From: Rhizophagus sp. LPA8_4_AMF
Taxonomy: Eukaryota > Glomeromycota > Glomeromycetes > Glomerales > Glomeraceae
NCBI GenBank assembly: GCA_021464525.1
Contig: JADRCO010000759.1
Coordinates: 1 to 26,832, forward strand
Length of the DNA: 26,832 nucleotides
Direction of reading: 5' to 3'
Within the stretch, counting starts at the first letter, position 1; each line of letters starts with the position of its first letter. The translations under genes were made by a program, and so were the position numbers. This document shows positions 10,935 through 19,992 of this stretch, one piece after another. The notes beneath the pieces are model-generated. The model saw only the letters and a list, made by a program, of their open reading frames with translations. It made no database searches and was not told where the DNA came from.

Positions 10935-11761
10935 AGACGTCACGGCCGGTAATGGATCTTCAAGAAGAGCTATTGCAGCAAGGTATTATATTTTTTTTAT
11001 AGCGGCAATAAAATTTTTCTTTTGCAATTTTATATTTATACTCACTAAAAAGTCGTTCAAATTTTTTTAAAGTATGATGATGTTGATATTGACGATTGCG
11101 AAAATCTTGTTGTTGAAGAGTTATCCGAAGAAGAAATGGAGGAATAATCTTCAAATCAACAACAAACATCCGATCACAAAACTATATTAACTTATATTAT
11201 GATTCAGGTTATGGTATTAATATTAGCAATAATTTATAAAATGAAATTTACTTAGGATGGATATCACTTATCACTATCAAGAATCTTATTTTATTATTTT
11301 ATTAAAAACAATTATATTATTTATCATATAATCATTTTCAAAATAAAACGATACTAACAAAACAATTTTTTTAAGGGTATCCGGTTACTGCAAAAATTCA
11401 AAAGTCATGGGATGATGGGAACTTTCTTCCCAAGAGAACTTGGTGTTTTATTAACTTCAATATTAACATTCGAATTGTTGTTATAATTTTATATTAATAT
11501 CATAAATACAGCAAAGCTGCATATTGACAAAGTTCGGGCGGAGAGGATTAATCAGTCCAAGCTTTAAGTTAAAAAGAAAAATTTAGGATTAAGGATTTTT
11601 TCCTTAATAATTTTTTTAAAAAATTAATCAATTATTTTCCTCCACTCTTCACTTCAATCGAATTTTTTTAAAAAATAATAAAGTACACCCAAATGTCGTA
11701 TAGTCCCGATAATCAATTATAAATGAATAATATTTATCAACAATGTTGATTTTTATTTTAA
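10935..11761. other. Stretch with short coding-like fragments
   Basis: No complete gene. Just after the ORF at 10191-10934 there is a possible donor (CAAG|GTATTA near 10981). A segment at 11383-11475 reads YPVTAKIQKSWDDGNFLPKR on the plus strand behind a possible acceptor. These may be exon relics of a transposon-like gene, but phases do not join cleanly and I cannot assign them. Two T7-A6 tracts lie at about 11611 and 11668. Confidence 0.3.
11073..11147 (+). other. Possible terminal exon with an acidic tail
   Basis: After a TTTAAAG acceptor-like site, 24 codons read YDDVDIDDCENLVVEELSEE and continue EMEE to a TAA. Such acidic C-termini are common in transposase-like and nuclear proteins. 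No upstream exon in the right phase was found: the nearest donor, near 10981, would require a frame that contains a stop. It is either a relic or the end of a gene whose other exons I cannot see. Confidence 0.3.
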
Positions 11762-11896
11762 ATGTTAGTTGTTTGTTATTTTAAGGTTCAATTTAAACAT
11801 AAAAATAGACCGTTTTTTACCATTTATGTTTGCGATACAGAGCCAACACCAGATTATACGGTTGTAGATTTGCAAAATAAACACGGAGATTTCTGA
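11762..11896 (+). other. Short open frame upstream of the lysozyme relic
   Basis: An ATG frame of 44 codons (ending NKHGDF then TGA) with protein-like composition, including FFTIYVCDTEPTPDYTVVDL. It stops 5 bp before the acceptor of the GH24-like exon. It might be a neighbouring exon of the same dead gene or a separate fragment. No family is recognised. Confidence 0.25.
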
Positions 11897-11901
11897 TCCT
11901 A

Positions 11902-11961
11902 GGTTTGGATCTTATTGAGAGATTTGAAGGTTTCCGCCCTAATATTTACAAGGATCAAGTA
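11902..11961 (+). pseudogene. GH24 (phage-type lysozyme) catalytic exon relic
   Basis: The 20-codon segment reads GLDLIERFEGFRPNIYKDQV. GH24 endolysins and lysozymes (T4/P22/lambda-R-like) share the start GL.LI..FEG.R...Y.DPVG, in which the Glu of FEG is the catalytic acid. The segment is bounded by an acceptor (CCTAG) and a strong donor (GTAAGT at 11962), as expected for an internal exon. The next part of the fold (W.IGYGH) should follow within an intron's length, but nothing like it appears in the following several hundred bases in any frame I read. So the gene appears truncated or dead here. GH24 is chiefly a bacterial and phage family, so a fungal copy would imply old horizontal transfer; that is inference from one short motif. 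Confidence 0.5.
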
Positions 11962-12359
11962 GTAAGTTCATTTTTTATTGATGAAATCACGAAAGTTAAA
12001 TATTATCTAATTACTAAAACTTGCACAATTTCATTATTACGGAGATTAAGATATATTCCTAATACAATGATATGATTGATGCCCGTACCTATTTTAATGA
12101 AGAAAGAAGACTCCCACTATTTTATGAGTTAGAAAACTGAGATCTCTCCTCTACCCAGCCAAAAGTATGCAACTTTCAACCCTTGCAACTCTAGTTTTTA
12201 ACATACTTCAGCAGTTAATAGAAGATAGGTATCGTTAGTTAATTTTATTAAAAATATACGCTATAACAGTAAAGGTTTTGATTTCCTCGATGTAAAATTA
12301 TTTTCATAATTTTCGCTATGAATTGTTAAGTTGTAAACTTTCATTTATATTATATAATG
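11962..12359. other. Non-coding stretch after the lysozyme relic
   Basis: I see no gene or clear repeat. I searched it by eye for the missing WTIGYGH part of a GH24 domain and did not find it. Confidence 0.4.
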
Positions 12360-13600
12360 AACTCATCCAAAATTAAATCCATTATCTATTATGGCTTGTG
12401 ATTCATTTACTATCCGACTTATTTTCATATTTTGAGTGTCTTCACTACCTTCAAGTAAAAAAATAAAATTATCTAACGATTTGTATCAACTATTTTGGCT
12501 TGTGATGACTTATTTTCATATTCTGAGTGTCCACTATTTTTAAATGAAAAAATAAAATTATCTAACGATATGTGATTCATCTATCCGACTTATTTCATAT
12601 TCTGAGTGTCCTCACTATTTTTAAACGAAAAAAAAATAAAATTATCTAATCATCTCCTAATGAACTAAATCTGATAAAGCTGTATCCACAAAAATTTTCT
12701 TTGTGTTTTTAACCTTGATTAGGACTATACTTGTTACTCTACCATCATTGTATTGTTTTCAAAATGATTCACTACTTATTCCTCATTTTGCAAGTTTTGA
12801 ATTGATAATATTTGATTTAATTTTTTTCTTATTCTGGTTGAAAAATCAATTCTAGGCGGTAGGCGGTAAAGTTGTAGTTTTTGGTAGGACGTCTTTATAA
12901 TGGAATTCTTCAATTTCTTTATAAATATGATTAGTGATAATAATTTTATAAATCTGTGCGAGAAATTTTCTACAAATAGAACGAAAGGAATAAATTGATT
13001 TAAAGTCTTCTTCAATGCTTTATAATCTTTATTATTCCATTTCGCTCTATCACTATTCTCATTTCCAAGGTCAGGATTAAATAATCCAAATGATAACTTC
13101 TTCAATTCGTAAGTTGTCTCTTTTAAGCAAGCCAGAAGTATTTCTTTATTTATTGAGGGTAAAGTTTGTGAGGAAAAAAGTTGTAGTGGACCTTCGCAGA
13201 TAGATTCAGGACAATAATCTCGTAATCATCAAGTCTAAACACAGCATTAATAACAAGAACGAAATTTTTGGGAATCCAGCTAGTTTGTTTTCAATTAAAA
13301 CTAACTATATGCATATATATGTATATGTTATAACACTTTAAGAAATAATTCATCATCAAATGCAACTAACAAACCAAGAATATTTTCATCCGATTGTTTA
13401 GTTAAATCAAGTTCGCCAGTGTAAATAAAATGGTGTTAATTTGGTAATCATATTATCCTCCTTTGTACTCCAATTAAATTTTTTAAATAAAAAGAAAGAG
13501 CACATAAAAATAACTGAATATGCACGAAATTCTTTTGTATTTTAACTTGAATAGTAACATTGTAATCATCTGCATCATCTAATATTAAGGAAAGGTTCTT
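12360..13600 (-). pseudogene. BTB-BACK-TLDc protein pseudogene
   Basis: On the minus strand the pieces of a BTB/POZ-BACK-TLDc protein (a large family in Glomeromycotina, thought to be Cul3-type adaptors) appear in the correct order but in shifting frames. BTB: LSLILDDADDYNVTIQV from 13594, then EFRAYSVIF, then FIYTGELDLTKQSDENILGL. BACK: KNFVLVINAVFRLDDYE, then YCPESICEGPLQLFSSQ in another frame, then KWNNKDYKALKKTLNQFIPF and LPPR in the longest open piece (12776-13105, open further upstream). TLDc: VLIKVKNTKKIF, then DNFIFFSFKNSEDTQN. The pieces are separated by at least four frameshifts or stops, so no functional protein is expected. The first Met is not seen. The 3' end lies in a tandem repeat (next entry). 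Confidence 0.8.
12391..12655. repeat. Three tandem copies of a 90-bp TLDc segment
   Basis: Three direct copies start at about 12416, 12507 and 12597 (periods 91 and 90). Each holds GACTTATTTTCATATT, GAGTGTC and ATAAAATTATCTAA. On the minus strand each copy encodes the TLDc strand region: DNFIFFSFKNSEDTQN, DNFIFSFKNS and DNFIFLLEGSEDTQN. The triplication is therefore inside the 3' end of the BTB-BACK-TLDc pseudogene. The copies differ by small indels, so the duplication is not brand new. Confidence 0.75.
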
Positions 13601-14059
13601 TTAAAAAATTAAGATGAAAAATTATTTTTTAAAAAAAAAACTCTTCTAGGTTCATTAAATATTGTAACATTACACGAATTATTTAGAATTATTTCATATT
13701 GTTATACTAATCCCGCAACTGATGTAAACATTGACAAATTTAATTGGTTGATCCCAGGCTTCGCACGATAATTTATGACTTTGAATTTAGATCGATTTAA
13801 TGATGATTTTTTATATTTTGGCGTATGATAATAAAAGATAATATATATTGAGGCATATAATATTAGTCAATATAAAATAATTATTAAAAAAAAAGATTTC
13901 TATTGTCATACAATATAATTTTTTAATTTTATAGTATACAAAAAAAAGTTTCATTTAAAATTAAATTATTTAAATCATAAATAGCCTTCAATTGTTATCC
14001 GTCTAGTGCTTGTTTATCCTTGTATCACGTGATTTGAAATATTGGATTTCTTGCTTGAT
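13601..14059. other. Non-coding stretch
   Basis: Upstream side of the BTB pseudogene. It contains a T6-A10 tract (about 13625-13640) and AT-rich sequence. I see no gene, RNA or repeat family that I can support. Confidence 0.4.
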
Positions 14060-15210
14060 ATATGATTTAATTATAAAAAATCATATAATACTAGGAGCTC
14101 CAATTTTTGTCTATAAATAAGATATTAGTCAGTATGTGTGAACATTTTATTTAGGATAAAGGAAGGTACATAGTTGGTTCTTTGTATTAGAACCAACAGA
14201 CCTTTACCAACAACAAACTTAAGTCAAACTTAGGACACCTCAGATAGAAAGAAATTATACCAATCTATCCAAGTGGTTCTTATGATACCATGCTACCTAA
14301 GTGGTCCCTACTGTCATGGTCCTTCAGGATACCACTGTTACAGAAAGATGATACCATGCTATCTAATATGTGGTTCCTACTGTCATGGTCCTTCAGATAC
14401 CACTGATTCCATAAGTCCTAAGTCCCCTAAGCTTGCAAAATAAAAAATACACACCTTTTCCTTTAAATCCAGCCTATGGATTATAAAAAATCTTGGATTT
14501 TTAAAAATTAATTACAAAGAATATTGATTGCCAATTTTTCTATTGAAAGAAAATAAGATATTAGTTAGTAGTGTGAACATTTTATTTAGGATAAAGGAAG
14601 GCACATAGCTGGTTCTTTGTGTTAGAACCAACAGACCTTTACCAACAACAAACTTAAGTCAAACTTAGGACACCTTAGATAGAAAGAAATTATACCAATC
14701 TACCCAAGTGGTTCAAAGATGATACCATGCTACCTAATATGTGATCCCTACTGTCATGGTCCTTCAGGATACCACTAATTCCTTAAGTCCTAAGTCCCCT
14801 AAGCTCGCAAAATAAAAAATACACACCTTTTCCTTATAAAAAATCTTGGATTTTTTAAAAATTAATTACAAAACATATTGATTGCCAATTTTTCTATTGA
14901 AAGAAAATAAGATATTAGTTAGTAGTGTGAACATTTTATTTAGGATAAAGGAAGGCACATAGCTGGTTCTTTGTGTTAGAACCAACAGACCTTTACCAAC
15001 AACAAACTTAAGTCAAACTTAGGACACCTTAGATAGAAAGAAATTATACCAATCTACCCAAGTGGTTCAAAGATGATACCATGCTACCTAATATGTGATC
15101 CCTACTGTCATGGTCCTTCAGGATTCCACTGATTCCTTAAGTCCTAAGTCCCCTAAGCTTGCAAAATAAAAAATACACACCTTTTCCTTAAATCCAGCCC
15201 AGTTTCTCAG
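14060..15210. repeat. Tandem array, three copies, 354-bp period
   Basis: Three direct copies, anchored on GATATTAG at 14121, 14557 and 14911. Copies 2 and 3 are almost identical over 354 bp. Copy 1 is 436 bp because a segment of about 80 bp (GATACCATGCTA...TACTGTCATGGTCCTTCAG) is itself duplicated inside it. Shared blocks include GTGTGAACATTTTATTTAGG, AGAACCAACAGACCTTTACC, AACTTAGGACACC and CCTAAGTCCCCTAAGC. No ORF of useful length exists on either strand. The array ends near TTTCCTTAAATCCAGCC. It may be a satellite or a tandemly amplified non-autonomous element. Block TGGTTCAAAGA vaguely resembles a Pol III B box but is too divergent to call. Confidence 0.85.
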
Positions 15211-15279
15211 ACCAAAAATGATAAAGATGAAACAATGATGACATCAAGGTATAGATATTAATTTTTTGAATTACAAAAA

Positions 15280-15420
15280 ATATTTGATTTTCACGAAAAA
15301 ATATTAATTTCAAAAATAAATTTCAAAAAATAAAAAATATTGAAATTCAAAAAAATAAATTACAAAAATACTGAATTTCAAAAAAAAAACAAATTACAAA
15401 AAAATATTTGGCAAATTGTA
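15280..15420. repeat. A-rich degenerate simple repeat
   Basis: Short units of the type AATTACAAAAAATATT and AATTTCAAAAAATA recur imperfectly for about 140 bp. It directly follows the 354-bp tandem array. It has no coding potential. Confidence 0.55.
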
Positions 15421-16539
15421 GGTCTTTAAATAAAAAAAAATTGATTTATTTGCAATAATACTGAATAATATTGCATCACATCTTTTTAATAATTATGCAT
15501 TGATTTTTTAAAGAATAAAAAATCTTACAAAAAATTAATAAATATGACACATACATGTTGATTTTATATGATCTTTCTGTATTTTTCATTATTACTCATA
15601 GTTACACTTTTTTTATTATATTGTGATCTTTCTGTTTTTCATCATTATTTATAGTTACACCAACAATATGTATAATGTAACAGCTTGTAGTTATGACTAA
15701 TAATAGATTTCTAATGTAATATAAATCTATGAATCATATGACTCATAAAAATTACTTGTACTACTCACATGAATAAAAATTACTCAGTATATTTTAGTAA
15801 CGAAAACACGAGCTAAAAAATAGATTAGAAATAAGTACTGTAGTTTGTACTATAATAGAAAATACCAACTGGGCGTAAGAAACACCTCACATGGATGGTG
15901 TGAACTACCATATTTTGTTATTGTAATAAAAATTTTGCGTGTAATAAAATACACCAGGCGAAGGAAGTGAAGAAGTGCAAAAGAATTATACTATGTCTCT
16001 TCCGCAACACCGCCAAGTTTCCACCAATCTTCCTTTTAATATCATACAATTCAAGAATGTAATTTTGCCTCAATATTGATTTTTGCAACATTAAAACAGA
16101 ACTGATGACAAGTGACTCATCCATCATAACTTAATTTAAAAAACAACTTAATTTTTTTATTTGTATAAATATAGGAAAATTTATCTATAACCACATAGGA
16201 CCTGTAATATACATGTTGATTGGACGAAAATAAAACTTGAGAGTTATCGTTTCACTTATAATTTTCTTATTCCCATTTCCTAACTTTGTAACTTTGCATC
16301 TAAATTAAATTACATTCTAAATACTTAAGAGACTACTATTCAAAATGTAAGAAAATTACTTGTCCGGGGCAATTAAAAAACGCGTAATTTCATTGATCCT
16401 TTGAAAGGAGAAAGATTATTGGAAACGTCATGGAGAAAGAATACAAAAAAGAAATAAACAGTCAATTTTGTTCTTTAAGTTTTTGTCTTCATTCAGTAAT
16501 AAAGAGGAAACACAGTTTTTAATTAACGAAACAGAAATG
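15421..16539. other. Non-coding stretch with a 55-bp direct duplication
   Basis: GATCTTTCTGT...TTTTTCAT...ATTATTxATAGTTACAC occurs at 15570 and again at 15625 (55-bp period, two copies). A 69-codon frame on the minus strand (15918-16127) has no recognisable motif and probably occurs by chance. Otherwise I see nothing that can be supported. Confidence 0.4.
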
Positions 16540-16885
16540 CGATTATTAGATGAATCACTATTAAATTCTTTAGGTGAATTTCGCTCTTTTCTTTGGTATA
16601 TTTCACTCTTTTCTTTAGTTATGCTCTTTCCTGATCTTTTGATTAATTTCATTTATTCTTAGGTGAATAATATTTACAAATCTTTGGCTGGATTTCATTC
16701 TTAATCCTTTAGTGAGTTTTATTCTTTTTACAGTAAATTTTGTTCTTTCCATTGGTGACTCATTAGTTATGCTCTTTATTGATCCTTTTGTTTTATTTTA
16801 AGAGAATTTCCTTTGGTAAATTTCGTTTAATCCCTTGGTTATATTCTTAATCCTTTGAAGAATCATTCTTGATTTTTTGGTTAAT
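16540..16885. repeat. Degenerate minisatellite of TTTGGTxAATTTCxTTCTT type
   Basis: Variants of a unit of roughly 20-26 bp recur, for example TTTAGGTGAATTTCGCTCTT, TTTGGTATATTTCACTCTT, TTGGCTGGATTTCATTCTT and TTAGTGAGTTTTATTCTT. A longer word, TTAGTTATGCTCTTTxxTGATC, occurs near 16616 and near 16770. The two overlapping frames of 64-74 codons here (both strands, 16428-16662) are products of this repeat, not genes. Confidence 0.5.
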
Positions 16886-17198
16886 TTTAATTTCATTATC
16901 CAGACCCATATTTATTATATGGTTTAACGTGTCTTACTATTAAATTTTATTGAATTAGCAAAAGACAGATGGTTAGTTAGTGTTGGAACTTAAGAAATCA
17001 TAAAAACTAAACACTAATCTCTTGCTACAAAATTTATGGGCATGTTTATCACACTAATAGTATTATACAAAACCTTTAAAATGTTACAATTTTAACGCTT
17101 TAAAAAGTAAAAGGTGTTTGTTTAGTAGTTAAAGGATCAAATTTCCAATTCATTCCTTAACTATTATAGTAAATTAACGTGTATTATAAAAGATTAAA
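16886..17198. other. Non-coding flank of the transposase relic
   Basis: AT-rich sequence on the 3' side of the minus-strand FAR1/MULE relic. A terminal inverted repeat should lie here or a little to the left if the element is complete, but I could not identify one by eye. Confidence 0.35.
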
Positions 17199-19068
17199 TT
17201 AGTTATTACATGTTCTAGCATTATGCCCCGCTTTATTACATTTTCCACATATGTAATCTTTTTTAGCACCATTTTCACCACATTTTCGGTTTCTTTATCA
17301 AATCTTTTACTTGTTTCAGTGGCTGATTTTAACCTTTTGGTAGGGGTTCTTCCTTTTACAATATGTTCCAATGGTTCCTGAATTTCTTGTGTAGCAAAAG
17401 CTCTATAATCTACTTCAAATAAAAGCTTATTCCCATCATGTACGCTAACTATATCACATAATTGGCAATTTCTATTACTTGCAATCTTCTTGGGCCTGTT
17501 GTTTTTCTTTAATTTGTAATAATTCGTCGTGATAATCCAATATAATTTTTTTAAGCCGTTGATGATCTCCAATTTCAATAGATATCGTGGCTGTTATAAT
17601 ATTGTTGAAAAATGAGGGTTTATCTTGATTAAAATTGATTAGAAATTCTTCAGATCTGTTTGTTTCTTCCATTAAACCACTTCCAAGCGTTATAAAGTCA
17701 GAATTGATAAGACTTTGTTCATAATCTTGAAGATTTTCTTTATCTTCTAGGAACTAATGAGATATGAAATTTCGCATTATTGTTATCCATCATTACTTTA
17801 AAATAATGTCTACATATCACTCCACTATTAACAAGTAGTAAACAAGTACAAATATACCACCCATTTTTTAAAGAACTACATAATAATTCGTTTTGCCTTT
17901 AGCTAATAAAGTAGTACCCTCCAAACTTGTATTATATCCTCTTTATTTAGTTCCATTATGTAAATTTTCCGATCTTCATAATTATCCTCCATAAATTTAA
18001 TGTTTAATTTTGTTCAAAATTATAAGTATTGTTAGAACTTTCATTGTCATTACTGATTTGATAAGATAAATTATTCTCATTGACATCAATTGCTAGTTTA
18101 TCGGTCAAATCAGTAATTTGTGCTCTATAGGCTGTAGCTTCACAAATTTGCCTTTTGTGTTCATAAAGTGCCGGTGATAACCATTGATTAAGAACTTTAT
18201 TAACTTCACTAAATACAGTAGCTACAATATGTGATTGAGAATAATGTATTTGACTATATTTATACATTCATTACAAATCTAAAAATAAAAATATAAATCA
18301 AGTTAACATAAATAACAAGGCAATAATCGATTATTCAATTGTATCTATATTACCTTTGCGTCATATTCTCAACTTCTAATCTTTTAAGTGTTTCTCATAT
18401 GCTACTGTCAAACTCATACTAGATTCAATTTCCTTATTGATTATTGCATTTAATCCTTCTACTCTTTGAGTAGATTGCATTCCATTTGTGAATATTTTTC
18501 GAATATAACAATGAGCCGAGGATTCTTTCGTTTTAAGTAAAGTATTAGTTAAAAAGTTTTCAGCCTTTAAGTACTTAGTATCATTTTTAGGGTCAATTAA
18601 AGAGCGAATAGTATAAATATCTGAAATTCCACATGATACAAAATATTCAATATCATCTTTCATTTCGGTAAGGTAAACACGAAATTCAGTTGAAAATATT
18701 GCCGTATCAGGTAAAAGTGCATGATTGTGTTCGTCCAAAAATGTATTAACTTGAACATATGAAGCTAAAATAGGTTTGGACAAATTGATATGCCGTTGGC
18801 ATTGAGTTTTTTTATACCCTAATTTCTGGCAGTAATACGATTTGGAGCCTTTCCTGAATATTCACAATCTAAACATCTTGTACGAGTACTTCCATCTAAA
18901 TTTTTATCCATACGTTTTTTTCTTAAAGTAAATCTCTTGAAGCGTCCATATTCCATACAATAATGTACTGCAACATCGAAATTAGGAAATAAAGTTCCTT
19001 TTTTAATATCAAGACAATTATGAAGTTTAGGAAGGTTTTTCCAAATTGCAACAAATGAGACCCAAGTA
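17199..19068 (-). pseudogene. FAR1/MULE-type transposase relic lacking the DDE core
   Basis: Remnant of a Mutator-like (MULE) transposase of the FAR1 type, minus strand. Parts in order: an N-terminal FAR1/WRKY-GCM1-like zinc-binding region (TRCLDCEYSG near 18860, then after a frameshift near 18825 KKTQCQRHINLS and DEHNHALLP); the C-terminal transposase helices FTNGMQSTQRVEGLNAII (about 18420-18480); a segment ending LYEHKRQICEATAYRAQI (18100-18267 region); a SWIM zinc finger YICTCLLLVNSGVICRHYF (about 17795-17860, CxC..CxH); and a CCHC zinc knuckle YICGKCNKAGHNARTC just before the TAA at 17199. The catalytic DDE domain, normally well over 100 residues between the FAR1 domain and the QSTQRVE region, is absent. 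The frame passes straight through the junction near 18590 (YTIRSLID joined to PKNDTKYLKAENF). Several frameshifts and stops break the gene, so it cannot encode an active transposase. I saw no terminal inverted repeats. Confidence 0.8.
17208..17253 (-). other. CCHC zinc knuckle of the transposase relic
   Basis: C-x2-C-x4-H-x4-C pattern (CGKCNKAGHNARTC) at 17249-17208, with a TAA two codons later. It is in a different frame from the preceding RLKSATETSKRFDKETEN block, so a one-base indel near 17290 must separate them. Retention of an exact knuckle suggests the frameshift is recent or a sequencing or assembly error. Confidence 0.7.
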
Positions 19069-19760
19069 ACTCATATGGTTCTAACTAAAATAATAAGTAA
19101 GCCAAAACGAAAATATCTAACAATTTTGTAAAGATTTCATTTTATTAAGTATACAAAAGAAAAGTACATGCAAGTCTTAAAAATCATGTAAATAATAAAT
19201 ATTAATTATAAAGGAAAGCATTAATTTAAAGGTATAAGACTTCTGAAATACGCAAGACTTACATTTCAGAAATTTTGTTTTGTGAGCTTTCGGTAAATGT
19301 AAAAACTTTCCTCCGAGAAAAAAGATGGAAAATTTTTTTTCCGCGTTTATTTATTATTTTAAAAAGTGATACGAATCACACGATTATTAATTATATAATC
19401 AATAAATGATTTAACATACGTTATGCGTAAATTTAGCCTATAAATATAATCCTCATTTTAAATATATTTTGGAATGCAAGAAAATTATTTAATAATAAAG
19501 TATTTCTTTTAGGCTATAACTGGTATTTAGCTTATAATGCTATATGTTAAGTTAATTAATAAATATTATATAATCAATAAGTTTTATGAGAATTTTCTTA
19601 TGGAAATAAAATATAATGATATTTTAGATTACTAAGTATAATTTTTAGTTAATAGAATGCGTATTGTCCCTTTATAATTGGTAGCAGAATTTAGATTAGA
19701 ATGGTAAGTATTTCTTTATTGATAAAATTATGCATTTATTTATAAAAATAATTATTTTAG
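19069..19760. other. AT-rich stretch without a gene
   Basis: Upstream flank of the transposase relic. A GC-richer island near 19300-19345 (CTTTCCTCCGAG...TTTTTTTTCCGCG) stands out, but I cannot assign it. I see no ORF or RNA gene. Confidence 0.4.
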
Positions 19761-19864
19761 GTTCCAATGGCATTGCTCAAGCTAAATATAGACCAAATAG
19801 TGAAAGTGATTATTCGTCACGATATGTCATGACGTCTATGTTTGGGAACAAATTTTCTTATTAA
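19761..19864 (+). other. Possible orphan terminal exon
   Basis: A strong acceptor (ATTATTTTAG) is followed by 33 codons in protein-like composition: GSNGIAQAKYRPNSESDYSS, then RYVMTSMFGNKFSY and TAA at 19864. A donor-like GAATG|GTAAGT at about 19702 would give a 50-60-bp intron, but the frame before it has a stop. A second reading joins ATG directly to GTTCCAATGGCATTG and yields a 24-codon peptide. Neither matches a family I know. It is most likely a fragment of a gene inserted or decayed here. Confidence 0.25.
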
Positions 19865-19992
19865 TTTGATGCGTAGAAAATGAAAAGCTCTCAATATTGA
19901 TAGTTGATACAGTACCATTTTAATTCCTTTTTTATAATTTTCTGGACTATTAAATTGAATAAGGTTCGTTATTGTAAAATTATTATAAAACT

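Noticed and set aside
10668..10943. Minus-strand open frame of 91 codons
   Set aside because: It overlaps the plus-strand ORF at 10191-10934, which has better composition and length; no motif is visible.
11762..11961. Intact lysozyme gene reading through from the 44-codon frame
   Set aside because: The upstream frame ends in TGA before the GH24 exon, no donor joins them, and the rest of the GH24 fold is missing.
14690..14715. Pol III B-box candidate (GTGGTTCAAAGATGAT)
   Set aside because: Too divergent from GGTTCGAnTCC and no A box at the right distance, so no tRNA or SINE call.
14060..15210. CRISPR-like array
   Set aside because: The repeats are 354 bp with no short repeat/spacer alternation, and the context is eukaryotic.
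15918..16127. Minus-strand open frame of 69 codons
   Set aside because: No motif or partner exon; hydrophobic residues are scattered without a clean signal peptide or membrane segment.
16428..16662. Two overlapping frames on opposite strands
   Set aside because: Both are generated by the degenerate minisatellite; neither matches a protein family.
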